NCBI GenBank assembly: GCA_005881085.1
Contig: VBGU01000169.1
Coordinates: forward strand, 1 to 5,824
Reading direction: 5' to 3'
Length of the DNA: 5,824 bases
From: Chloroflexota bacterium
GTDB taxonomy: Bacteria > Chloroflexota > Limnocylindria > P2-11E
Positions 1-5,244 of the stretch are shown here, one piece after another; within the stretch, counting starts at the first letter, position 1, and every line of letters starts with the position of its first letter. Made by a program: the position numbers and the translations under genes. The notes under the pieces were generated by a model, which had not been told where the DNA came from, did no database searches, and saw nothing but the letters and a program-made list of their open reading frames with translations.

Positions 1-673
1 TCCCGAACACCGTGAACGACAACAGCAGGCGACGGTACTTGTGGTCGGCCCACACGTCGTGCGCGATCACCGCGAGCGATCGACGCGCCGCGACCTTGGC
101 CGATCCGTCGTAACGGACCCAGAAGAACGCGAGCGCACCGGGGAGGCCAATGAGCGCCGCGGCGGCGAAGACCCACGCCGCCGGGATGACGTCGATGAAC
201 GTGCCGGCGACCGCGGCGGCGGCGATGCCGGCGATCGCGCCGCCGATGCGGACGTTGCCCATGGCCGAGGCGCGCTCACGGTCCGGGTAGATGCCGTGCA
301 TGAGCGCCGTGTACGCGCTGATATTCGCGACGCTGATGACGAAGGTGACGACGGTCGTCATCGCGAGCATCAGGGGCGTGGCCGCAAACAAGACGCCCGC
401 GAGGAACACCGCGCGAGCGAGCGTCACGGTGCCGGCGACGACTCGTACTTGAGGAAAGCCCATGAGCAGGTACGTCGAGATCGGCGACAAGAGGTGCCCG
501 ACGAAGGGCGCGGCGATCACGATGGCGACGTCGGTGGTGGATCCGCCGAGGCGGCGCACGACGATCGGCATGAAGGTGATGAGAACGGCGATGTAAACGC
601 CACCGCAGATCGCGCTGAATGTGTCGATTCTGAAATTACGGCGAACGCGCGAGGGCGACCAGTTCACATCCAT
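1..673 (-). CDS. MFS-type membrane transporter, N-terminal part (runs off the left edge)
   Basis: Translating the minus strand from ATG at 673 gives 224 codons without a stop to the window edge. The product is strongly hydrophobic with about six membrane segments, near residues 24-42, 46-70, 76-98, 100-125, 143-163 and 166-187. A charged loop follows (about 188-214), and a seventh segment seems to begin at the edge. This 6-plus-loop pattern is that of a major facilitator superfamily carrier cut at mid-protein. The stretch YPDRERASAMGNVRIGGAIAG (about 129-149) resembles the loop and Gly-rich helix 5 start of drug/sugar efflux-like MFS proteins. An in-frame TAG lies 15 bp upstream of the ATG, so only this ATG or the GTG at codon 3 can start it. 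There is no good Shine-Dalgarno. It lies 60 bp downstream of jag on the same strand, with hairpins between. Substrate cannot be inferred. The family is fairly secure, the exact function unknown. Confidence 0.8.
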   Translation of the reverse strand, partial: MDVNWSPSRVRRNFRIDTFSAICGGVYIAVLITFMPIVVRRLGGSTTDVAIVIAAPFVGHLLSPISTYLLMGFPQVRVVAGTVTLARAVFLAGVLFAATPLMLAMTTVVTFVISVANISAYTALMHGIYPDRERASAMGNVRIGGAIAGIAAAAVAGTFIDVIPAAWVFAAAALIGLPGALAFFWVRYDGSAKVAARRSLAVIAHDVWADHKYRRLLLSFTVFG

Positions 674-693
674 GCGAGGAACCGAACGCTAGC

Positions 694-707
694 GCGCCGA
701 GAGGCGC
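694..707. other. Perfect hairpin between jag and the MFS gene
   Basis: GCGCC (694-698) and GGCGC (703-707) form a perfect 5-bp stem around a four-base loop. The loop reads GAGA on the plus strand and TCTC on the minus strand. It lies 21 bp upstream of the MFS start codon, within what would be its leader or the tail of the jag transcript. No T-tract follows on the minus strand, so it is not a convincing terminator alone. GC-rich DNA produces such stems by chance. Confidence 0.3.
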
Positions 708-716
708 TTCCGTAAG

Positions 717-731
717 GCCCCCGAGGGGGCT
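717..731. terminator. GC-only hairpin after jag, possible terminator
   Basis: GCCCC (717-721) and GGGGC (726-730) pair perfectly around CGAG, starting 3 bases beyond the jag stop codon. Read in the jag direction the stem is followed by CTTACGG, a poor U-run. Read on the plus strand it is followed by TATTTAG, which is closer to a terminator tail although no plus-strand gene precedes it. It may end the rpmH-jag operon, act in both directions, or only protect the 3' end. Position supports a terminator; tail quality does not. Confidence 0.4.
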
Positions 732-733
732 AT

Positions 734-1663
734 TTAGGGTCGATCTCGCGGAGGAAAGTTCGAGCCCGGCCGGTATCCGCCGGGTCTCGGGCCGAACCCG
801 CGGCGCGGCCCGTACCGGCTTGGCCCCCCGGACCCGCTGGGCCCGCGGAACCCGCCAGGAGCGCGCGGACGGAACTCGGCCGGGCCGCGCGCGCCCGGAG
901 CGGTCGAGCTGATGACCACGCGGCGATTCGGATCGACGCCGACCGACTCGGTCTTCACGCCGGGCGTGTCCTGCACCGCGAGATGAACGATCCGCCGCTC
1001 GTACGCGAGCATCGGCTCGAGCGTCACGGCCTGCCCGCTCGCCTTGACGCGCGATGCGACGCGGCGAGCGATCTCCCGCAGCTGCTCCTCGCGGCGCCGG
1101 CGATACCCCTCGATGTCGAGTGGGACGTGGACGGTGCGCCCGACTCGCCGCGACGTGATCGCCGACGTGATCTGCTGCAACGCGACGAGGTTCTCGCCGC
1201 CGCGGCCGATGAGCGCGCCGAGATCGGGGCCAAGGACCTCGATGCCCTCGTGGCGCGGGCCGTCGTCGAGCGCGACTTCCGCCTCGACACCCATGAGGGC
1301 AAGGAGATCGCGAAGGACGCCGACGCCGGCTTCCAGATCCTCGGCGAGTGCCGGCGCTGACTCCTCGCGCTCCGCATCCTCTCGCTCCTCGCGGCGTTCC
1401 GCGCGCTCGCGCATCGCGTCGGGGCGGCGCGGGACCTCGGCCTCGTCGATCACCGGCTCTGGCTCAGGCGCCGCGTCTTCCTCGACGAACGTGATGAGCA
1501 CTCGAGCGTCCTCTCCGCCGATGCCGAGGACGTTCGCCGGCTTTCCCTTCTCGAGCACCTCGTACTCGACGTCGGTGCGCTTCTTCCCAAGCGCCCGAAG
1601 ACCCCGCTCGATCGCCTCCTCCACGGAACGGCCCGTGAACTCCTCCCCACGGAGCGGACTCAT
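734..1663 (-). CDS. jag: Jag/KhpB RNA-binding protein (Jag_N, KH, R3H) with an Arg/Gly-rich tail
   Basis: This 309-residue protein has the Jag/KhpB order. Residues 1-60 are the Jag_N domain (EFTGRSVEEAIERGL, then a KGKPANVLGIGG turn). Residues 61-108 are a charged, Glu/Arg-rich linker. Residues 113-182 are a type II KH domain with the GxxG loop GRGG at 153-156. Residues 189-252 are an R3H domain with ERRIVH at 222-227 and the VGVDPNRRVVI ending. In the family these proteins bind RNA, often with KhpA, and affect cell-envelope homeostasis; the gene usually follows yidC. Residues 256-309 form a disordered tail rich in Gly, Arg and Pro (GGFRGP, GGYRPG), longer than in Bacillus-type Jag and likely to add nonspecific RNA contacts. 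The ATG at 1663 overlaps the yidC stop as ATGA and has a strong Shine-Dalgarno inside yidC. It is the last gene of the operon. Confidence 0.95.
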   Translation of the reverse strand: MSPLRGEEFTGRSVEEAIERGLRALGKKRTDVEYEVLEKGKPANVLGIGGEDARVLITFVEEDAAPEPEPVIDEAEVPRRPDAMRERAERREEREDAEREESAPALAEDLEAGVGVLRDLLALMGVEAEVALDDGPRHEGIEVLGPDLGALIGRGGENLVALQQITSAITSRRVGRTVHVPLDIEGYRRRREEQLREIARRVASRVKASGQAVTLEPMLAYERRIVHLAVQDTPGVKTESVGVDPNRRVVISSTAPGARGPAEFRPRAPGGFRGPSGSGGPSRYGPRRGFGPRPGGYRPGSNFPPRDRP

Positions 1664-2619
1664 CGCTTCCTCCTCCTCCCGCGGCGGCGCCCACCGCCGT
1701 TGCCGTTGCGGCGTGACGCCCCTACGGCCTCAGGTTCCTCCATATCGTGCTCGGCCTCGGCGATCGCCGCCTGCTCGCGCGCCCGCATCGTCTTGTCCGC
1801 GGGCGTCGGGATGTTCGCCAGCGGCGGGATCCAGCGCGGCAGCTGACCCCAGCCCATCACGAAGTACTGCTGGATGATCTGGAAGATCGTCGTCGTGATG
1901 TAGTAGATGAAGACTCCAGACGCCAGAGTCCGGAAGAAGACGATCGTGATCAAAGGCAGGTAGTAGGTCATGGATTGCATCGTGCGCTGCGTGGGATCGT
2001 CGGTCTGCACGGGATTGCGCGGTAGCGCCTGGATCGACGCGACAAGCTGCAATAGGGAGGAGATGATCGGCAACGGGCCGATGAGTCCGAACCACGCGAG
2101 ATCTGGCTCGGCAAGGCTCTTCACCCACGGGAGCCAGTGCGCGGTGAGATCGATTGTCCTATCCGCTGGTAGGTCGGCGACGGTGAACTGCAGGAACGGC
2201 CAGAGGACGCTATCTCTGAGCTGCTCGACCGTCAGCGCGTGCGCTCCACTGAGGCCGCCGACCTGCTGGAACGCTGCATACATGGCGAACAGGACGGGGA
2301 AGAAGACGACCATAGGAAGGCACCCGCCGATGGGGTTGATGCCCCGCTCCTTGTAGAGCTTCATCTGCTCCTGCTGGAGCTTCGCGCGATCGTTCCCGAA
2401 CTTCTTCTTGATGTCGTTCATCGCGGGAGCGAGCTCCTGCATCGCGCGGGACGAGCGGACCTGCGAGCGGAAGACCGGGAAGAGCGCGAGGCGGATCGCG
2501 ACCGTGACGATCACCACGGCGAGCCCGAAGTCGTGGATGAAGTAGTCCGCGAGGACGAGTAGGTTGATGAGCGGATGGACGAGGAAGAGGTTCCAGACGT
2601 CGGTGACGATCGGCGGCAT
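1660..2619 (-). CDS. yidC: YidC/Oxa1 membrane protein insertase
   Basis: This 319-residue protein inserts and folds membrane proteins, alone or with the Sec translocon. It lacks the large periplasmic domain of proteobacterial YidC and resembles the short Oxa1-like form. The first membrane segment (about 30-50) contains R43 in AIRLALFPVF, the position of the hydrophilic-groove arginine of the family. A cytoplasmic helical hairpin follows (about 58-95, Lys/Gln-rich, ending in KERGINPIGGCLP), then membrane segments near 101-120, 174-197, 217-232 and 234-254. The C-terminal 17 residues are basic (ASRRNGNGGGRRRGRRRKR region), as in insertases whose tail contacts the ribosome. No lipoprotein signal is visible. 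The ATG at 2619 shares its A with the yidD stop (TGATG). A 46-residue upstream in-frame extension lies inside yidD and is rejected. The stop overlaps jag. Confidence 0.96.
   Translation of the reverse strand: MPPIVTDVWNLFLVHPLINLLVLADYFIHDFGLAVVIVTVAIRLALFPVFRSQVRSSRAMQELAPAMNDIKKKFGNDRAKLQQEQMKLYKERGINPIGGCLPMVVFFPVLFAMYAAFQQVGGLSGAHALTVEQLRDSVLWPFLQFTVADLPADRTIDLTAHWLPWVKSLAEPDLAWFGLIGPLPIISSLLQLVASIQALPRNPVQTDDPTQRTMQSMTYYLPLITIVFFRTLASGVFIYYITTTIFQIIQQYFVMGWGQLPRWIPPLANIPTPADKTMRAREQAAIAEAEHDMEEPEAVGASRRNGNGGGRRRGRRRKR
1669..1677 (-). promoter_or_regulatory. Shine-Dalgarno of jag embedded in the yidC tail codons
   Basis: On the minus strand AGGAGGAGG ends five bases before the jag ATG, an ideal anti-16S match and spacing. 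The same nine bases are three consecutive AGG arginine codons of the YidC basic tail (R315-R317). This fixes the jag start at 1663 and implies efficient initiation by ribosomes finishing yidC. Confidence 0.75.
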
Positions 2620-2843
2620 CAGCCTGTCCGCCGGTCCGGCACCGGGTCGTATCCGCCCCGGCTCCAGGGGTGGCACCCCAACAGGCGCTTCGTGGCGAGC
2701 CAGCCTCCACGGACAACGCCGTGTCGCTCGACAGCTTCCATCGCGTATTCCGAACACGTCGGCGTGTAACGACAGGCTGGCGGCAGCATCGGGCTCACCG
2801 CGGCTTTGTAAAAGCGGAGGGCGGCCAGCACCACGGTTTTCAC
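2619..2843 (-). CDS. yidD: YidD membrane protein insertion efficiency factor
   Basis: This 74-residue protein is the small YidD family member that assists YidC-dependent insertion at the inner face of the membrane. An amphipathic N-terminal helix (about 3-18) is followed by [19 protein letters not shown] (24-42) and [17 protein letters not shown] (53-69), which together are the family signature with cysteines 24, 30 and 57. Length is typical. The GTG start at 2843 overlaps the rnpA stop as GTGA and has no clear Shine-Dalgarno, so translational coupling to rnpA is likely. The stop overlaps the yidC start by one base. Confidence 0.96.
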   Translation of the reverse strand: MKTVVLAALRFYKAAVSPMLPPACRYTPTCSEYAMEAVERHGVVRGGWLATKRLLGCHPWSRGGYDPVPDRRTG

Positions 2844-3187
2844 GTGGCTGCTACGCGCGCGGCGAGCGATCCAAGCGTCACAGCCGCGGCCTTGCGAAGA
2901 TCAGCGAATGCCGCGGAGGCGGTCTGGGGTCGCGCCAGGATCACAAGATCCCAGCCGGGTCCCTTCGCGAGCTCATCGATCGCGGCGCGGAACGCCTCGC
3001 GAAGCCGACGCCGCGAGCGATTGCGCGTGACCGCGCGGCCGAGCGAGCGCGGTGCCGCGACCGCGACGCGAATCACATCGAGCCCGTTCGGGCGAGCGCG
3101 AAGGGCGAACATCGAATGCTGAATCCTCATTCCTTCGCTCCACACCGCGGCGATGTCCGCATCCCGCCGCAGACGCGCGGCGTCCAC
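2840..3187 (-). CDS. rnpA: RNase P protein component
   Basis: This 115-residue basic protein is the protein subunit of RNase P, which binds the RNA subunit and precursor-tRNA leader during 5' maturation. The diagnostic RNR-type motif is present as [18 protein letters not shown] (50-67). The N-terminal [15 protein letters not shown] and the late WDLVILARP strand (79-87) also fit. The GTG at 3187 is the only reasonable start: it begins just before the RLRR segment typical of the N-terminus, although no Shine-Dalgarno is apparent. It follows rpmH by 13 bp, as in most bacteria, and ends overlapping yidD by GTGA. The rnpB RNA gene is not in this window. Confidence 0.95.
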   Translation of the reverse strand: MDAARLRRDADIAAVWSEGMRIQHSMFALRARPNGLDVIRVAVAAPRSLGRAVTRNRSRRRLREAFRAAIDELAKGPGWDLVILARPQTASAAFADLRKAAAVTLGSLAARVAAT

Positions 3188-3200
3188 GAATGACCGGGCG

Positions 3201-3338
3201 CTAGACGACGGTGAGGCGCTTGCGGCCGCGCGCGCGACGCGCGGCGAGCACTCGACGGCCGCCGGTGGTCCTCATGCGCGAGCGAAACCCATGCACGCGC
3301 GCACGTCGGCGGGTCTTCGGCTGATAGGTGCGCTTCAA
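3201..3338 (-). CDS. rpmH: 50S ribosomal protein L34
   Basis: This 45-codon gene encodes a small, highly basic ribosomal protein of the large subunit. The translation starts [17 protein letters not shown] after the initiator and continues [18 protein letters not shown] to RKRLTVV, matching L34 over its whole length. It starts with TTG at 3338, preceded on the minus strand by AAGGGA seven bases upstream and GGGAG just before that, so the rare start is well supported. It is first in the operon, directly upstream of rnpA, and divergent from dnaA. Confidence 0.97.
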   Translation of the reverse strand: MKRTYQPKTRRRARVHGFRSRMRTTGGRRVLAARRARGRKRLTVV

Positions 3339-3370
3339 GGTCGAGTCCCTTCTCCCGCTTGAACAAAACG

Positions 3371-3398
3371 ATCAAAAACGACGGTGTGTGCACGTCAG
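3371..3398 (-). promoter_or_regulatory. Weak candidate promoter for the rpmH operon
   Basis: On the minus strand CTGACG (3398-3393), a 16-bp spacer and TTTGAT (3376-3371) match four of six bases in each sigma-70-like hexamer. It would start transcription about 25 bases before the rpmH TTG. Two A/T tracts 10 bp apart lie here (3365-3368 and 3374-3378), making this the most AT-rich patch of the gap. A promoter must lie in this gap, but this exact assignment is tentative. Confidence 0.25.
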
Positions 3399-3406
3399 CA
3401 TAGCAG

Positions 3407-3437
3407 TAGACGCGGCGTCTTCTCCTTGGGGTATAGT
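3407..3437 (+). promoter_or_regulatory. Candidate dnaA promoter
   Basis: TATAGT (3432-3437) is a five-of-six match to the -10 consensus in otherwise GC-rich DNA. TAGACG (3407-3412) gives four of six for the -35, with a rather long 19-bp spacer. Transcription would start near 3444, leaving a leader of about 114 bases before the dnaA TTG. The -10 is more convincing than the -35. Confidence 0.4.
3408..3420. repeat. Perfect inverted repeat in the dnaA promoter, possible operator
   Basis: AGACGC and GCGTCT flank a single central G, a perfect 13-bp palindrome that overlaps the proposed -35 and spacer of the dnaA promoter and lies close to the rpmH promoter. Such a position would suit a dimeric regulator. 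No known operator is recognised. Confidence 0.4.
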
Positions 3438-3445
3438 TCGCGGGC

Positions 3446-3467
3446 TTCCGAAGTCGGGCGGTCGGAA
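3446..3467. repeat. Inverted repeat in the dnaA leader
   Basis: TTCCGA (3446-3451) and TCGGAA (3462-3467) are perfect 6-bp arms around ten bases. The site lies just after the predicted dnaA transcription start, so it could be an operator or a leader hairpin. It could also be chance. Confidence 0.3.
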
Positions 3468-3546
3468 TCTCGGTCTTTCCCTTCGGTGTGGCACGGGCGG
3501 TAATCGCGTGATGGTTGTGGGGAGCATTTGTTGCACGAGCGAAGAG

Positions 3547-3554
3547 AAGGGGAG
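3547..3554 (+). promoter_or_regulatory. Ribosome binding site of dnaA
   Basis: AAGGGGAG sits three bases before TTG at 3558. It supports that TTG rather than the TTGs at 3528 and 3531, which have a poorer upstream context. Confidence 0.55.
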
Positions 3555-3557
3555 CCG

Positions 3558-4931
3558 TTGAACCTCAAGCAGCTTTGGACGGCCGCCCTCGGTGAGCTCC
3601 AGGTCGGACTTTCGCGCGCGCAGTACGACACCTGGTTCAAGGACACGCAGGTCCTCTCCGAAGAGGACGACGTTTTCCTCATCGGTGTGCCCAACGCGTT
3701 CGCGCGCGAGTGGCTCGAGAGCAAATTTCGGCCTCAGGTACGTGCCGCGCTCCAGCACCTTCTCGGCCGTACCGTCGACGTGCGGTTCGTGACCTCCTCC
3801 GGCGCACCCGCGGCGGCCGCGCGGACCAGCGCGGCCCCCGGGATGACCTCGCCGGCGTCCGGAGGCGCGGGCCAGCAGACAAGCGGGCAGGAACGACGCG
3901 AGGCCGGTGCGCTCCTGAACTCGCGCTACACCTTCTCGACCTTCGTGGTGGGGTCGAACAACCGCCTCGCTCACGCCGCCGCCCTCTCGGTGGCTGAGCG
4001 GCCGGGGCACAGCTACAACCCACTCTTCGTTTATGGCGGCTCGGGGCTCGGGAAGACACATCTCATGCACGCGATCGGCCACGCGGTGGTCGCGCGCCAC
4101 CCCAAGAAGCGCGTGGCATACGCGACGAGCGAAAAGTTCACCAACGAGTTCATCAACTCGATCCGCGCACAGAAGGGCGAGGAGTTCCGCGAGCGTTACC
4201 GGCGCATCGACGTGCTTCTCATCGACGATATCCAGTTCATCGCCGGAAAGGAGGGCACGCAAGAAGAGTTCTTCCACACATTCAACGCGATCCATGAAGA
4301 GGGCAAGCAGATCGTCATGTCGAGCGACCGCCCACCCAAGGCGATCACGCAGCTTGAGGATCGGCTCCGGTCCCGTTTCGAATGGGGCCTCACCGCCGAT
4401 ATCTCGGCTCCCGATCTCGAAACACGCATCGCGATCCTTCGTGCGAAGGCAGAGGCGCAGAACGTTGCGGTGCCGCCACCCGTGATCGACTTCTTGGCCC
4501 AGCGGATCGTGTCGAACATCCGCGAGCTCGAGGGCGCGCTGACGCGCATCGTCGCGTTCGCGGCGCTCCAGGCCGTGCCGGTCACCACGCAGCTCGCGCA
4601 GGAGATGCTTCAGAACCTGCTCTACAACCCCCACCGGAAGAGCCTGTCGCCGGAGCGCATCGTTGAGACCGTCGCGAAGTACTACGGCGTCCCGCTCGAC
4701 CAGATCAAGGGGAAGGCACGCGATAGGCAAGTCGTCCTCCCGCGGCAGATCGCCATGTACCTCATGCGCGAAGAGACTGAGGCCCCGCTCATGCGGATAG
4801 GCGAGGCGCTCGGGGGCCGCGACCATTCGACGGTGCTACACGGCTGCGAGAAGATCGAGCGAGAGATGGCCGACAACGACGACTTCCGGCGGGACGTCGG
4901 GACCCTTCGCGAGCTCCTGTACGCGGACTGA
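3558..4931 (+). CDS. dnaA: Chromosomal replication initiator DnaA
   Basis: This 457-residue initiator binds DnaA boxes as an ATP complex, opens the origin and recruits helicase. Domain I (about 1-80) begins NLKQLWTAALGELQVGLSRAQYDTWF. A variable Ala/Ser/Gly-rich linker (domain II, about 82-120) follows. Domain III (AAA+) contains Walker A GGSGLGKTH (160-168), Walker B LLIDDIQF (220-227), sensor 1 MSSDRPP (254-260), the arginine-finger region LEDRLRSRFEWGL (266-278) and sensor 2 IRELEGAL (321-328). Domain IV carries the DnaA signature GGRDHSTVLHGCEKI (419-433) that reads DnaA boxes. All key residues are intact and the length is normal. The TTG at 3558 was chosen over an in-frame TTG at 3528 because it has an adjacent AAGGGGAG and starts where the family starts. 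It is divergent from rpmH and followed by oriC and dnaN. DnaA boxes nearby imply autoregulation as well as initiation. Confidence 0.98.
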   Translation: MNLKQLWTAALGELQVGLSRAQYDTWFKDTQVLSEEDDVFLIGVPNAFAREWLESKFRPQVRAALQHLLGRTVDVRFVTSSGAPAAAARTSAAPGMTSPASGGAGQQTSGQERREAGALLNSRYTFSTFVVGSNNRLAHAAALSVAERPGHSYNPLFVYGGSGLGKTHLMHAIGHAVVARHPKKRVAYATSEKFTNEFINSIRAQKGEEFRERYRRIDVLLIDDIQFIAGKEGTQEEFFHTFNAIHEEGKQIVMSSDRPPKAITQLEDRLRSRFEWGLTADISAPDLETRIAILRAKAEAQNVAVPPPVIDFLAQRIVSNIRELEGALTRIVAFAALQAVPVTTQLAQEMLQNLLYNPHRKSLSPERIVETVAKYYGVPLDQIKGKARDRQVVLPRQIAMYLMREETEAPLMRIGEALGGRDHSTVLHGCEKIEREMADNDDFRRDVGTLRELLYAD

Positions 4932-4987
4932 CCCCGCGCGGTCGTTACGTTTGCGGCCTACGGCGGGCCTTTCCGGGTCGGTCGCGG

Positions 4988-4996
4988 TGTGGATAA
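4988..4996 (-). promoter_or_regulatory. DnaA box 1, perfect consensus
   Basis: TGTGGATAA on the plus strand is the exact reverse complement of TTATCCACA, the canonical DnaA box. It begins 56 bases after the dnaA stop codon. Confidence 0.9.
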
Positions 4997-5008
4997 GGGG
5001 TCCTGCTG

Positions 5009-5017
5009 TGTGGATAA
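5009..5017 (-). promoter_or_regulatory. DnaA box 2, perfect consensus
   Basis: A second TGTGGATAA lies in the same orientation, 21 bp after the first, so both face the same side of the helix. Confidence 0.9.
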
Positions 5018-5028
5018 GAACGTCTGTT

Positions 5029-5037
5029 TGTGGACAT
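5029..5037 (-). promoter_or_regulatory. DnaA box 3, degenerate
   Basis: TGTGGACAT, reverse complement ATGTCCACA, has two mismatches to TTATCCACA but keeps the TCCACA core. It follows box 2 by 20 bp in the same orientation, continuing the phasing. Confidence 0.6.
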
Positions 5038-5071
5038 GTCGGGCCGCTCGGTGTTCAGACGGGCTACCGAT

Positions 5072-5086
5072 GTCACGTCTGGTGAC
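5072..5086. repeat. Inverted repeat GTCAC-N5-GTGAC in oriC
   Basis: GTCAC (5072-5076) and GTGAC (5082-5086) are perfect arms around GTCTG. ACGTC also recurs 10 bp apart (5075 and 5085). It resembles a dimer binding site between the two DnaA-box groups, but no protein can be named. Confidence 0.3.
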
Positions 5087-5120
5087 GTCGTCCTTTTGAC
5101 CGTCCACGGGCCTCCCCAAC

Positions 5121-5129
5121 CCCTCCACA
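5121..5129 (+). promoter_or_regulatory. Possible weak DnaA box
   Basis: CCCTCCACA keeps the TCCACA core but differs from TTATCCACA at the first three positions. It matters only because of its place inside the origin. Confidence 0.25.
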
Positions 5130-5174
5130 GCCCGTCCCGAGACGCACTGAGCACGAGCGACGAGGGAAGCCCCA

Positions 5175-5183
5175 TAGTCCACA
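5175..5183 (+). promoter_or_regulatory. DnaA box next to the triplet run
   Basis: TAGTCCACA has two mismatches to TTATCCACA and keeps the TCCACA core. It is in the opposite orientation to boxes 1-3 and points towards the CTA triplets that start three bases after it, as in basal unwinding elements. Confidence 0.5.
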
Positions 5184-5186
5184 TCA

Positions 5187-5204
5187 CTACTACTGCCACT
5201 ACTG
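5187..5204 (+). other. DnaA-trio-like triplet run (possible origin unwinding element)
   Basis: Six consecutive triplets read CTA CTA CTG CCA CTA CTG on the plus strand. The complementary strand read 3' to 5' is GAT GAT GAC GGT GAT GAC. Five of the six triplets keep the central A of the DnaA-trio motif (3'-G/A-A-T-5'). They follow a DnaA box in the orientation described for Bacillus-type origins. An AT-richer stretch (GGTTGTATGAATCTTTA) follows. This assignment rests on pattern and position. Confidence 0.5.
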
Positions 5205-5234
5205 GTTGTATGAATCTTTACTGGGTACGAGCGG

Positions 5235-5239
5235 GGAGG
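5235..5239 (+). promoter_or_regulatory. Ribosome binding site of dnaN
   Basis: GGAGG lies five bases before the GTG at 5245, a strong Shine-Dalgarno that decides the dnaN start against upstream in-frame start codons. Confidence 0.75.
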
Positions 5240-5244
5240 GCCGC

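Larger units (their letters stand above)
4932..5244. other. oriC: Probable chromosomal replication origin (oriC)
   Basis: This 313-bp noncoding gap between dnaA and dnaN has a cluster of DnaA boxes at its left part (4988-5037), further weak boxes to the right (5121-5129, 5175-5183), a triplet run at 5187-5204 and a relatively AT-rich stretch before dnaN (about 5205-5221). The dnaA-dnaN gap is a standard origin location. There is no long AT-rich unwinding element; the whole region stays rather GC-rich. It also presumably contains the dnaN promoter, which I could not assign. Confidence 0.85.

Noticed and set aside
41..715. 224-codon plus-strand frame over the left end
   Set aside because: Its Arg/Asp/Gly-rich translation has no recognisable domain, and the minus strand encodes a clear multi-span membrane protein.
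1044..1877. 277-codon plus-strand frame across jag and yidC
   Set aside because: Arg/Ser-rich shadow of two well-identified genes on the other strand.
2620..2757. Upstream in-frame extension of yidC by 46 residues
   Set aside because: It lies inside yidD, is not hydrophobic or family-like, and the ATG at 2619 overlapping the yidD stop is the natural start.
3127..3393. 88-codon minus-strand frame over rpmH and the rnpA start
   Set aside because: Different frame from both rpmH and rnpA; its sequence is a shadow of L34 and it has no ribosome binding site.
3513..3523. TTGTGGGGA near the dnaA start as a reverse DnaA box
   Set aside because: Too many mismatches to TTATCCACA (TCCACA core lost).
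3528..3557. Longer dnaA start at TTG 3528
   Set aside because: It adds ten residues (LHERREGEP...) not seen in the family and overlaps the AAGGGGAG that serves the TTG at 3558.
3372..4826. 484-codon open frame on the minus strand across dnaA
   Set aside because: It lies wholly opposite dnaA, which has all its family motifs. The translation is charged low-quality sequence typical of antisense frames in GC-rich DNA.
4955..4972. GGCC-N7-GGCC followed by CTTT as a dnaA terminator
   Set aside because: Only four base pairs and three Ts; too weak, and dnaN may be co-transcribed.
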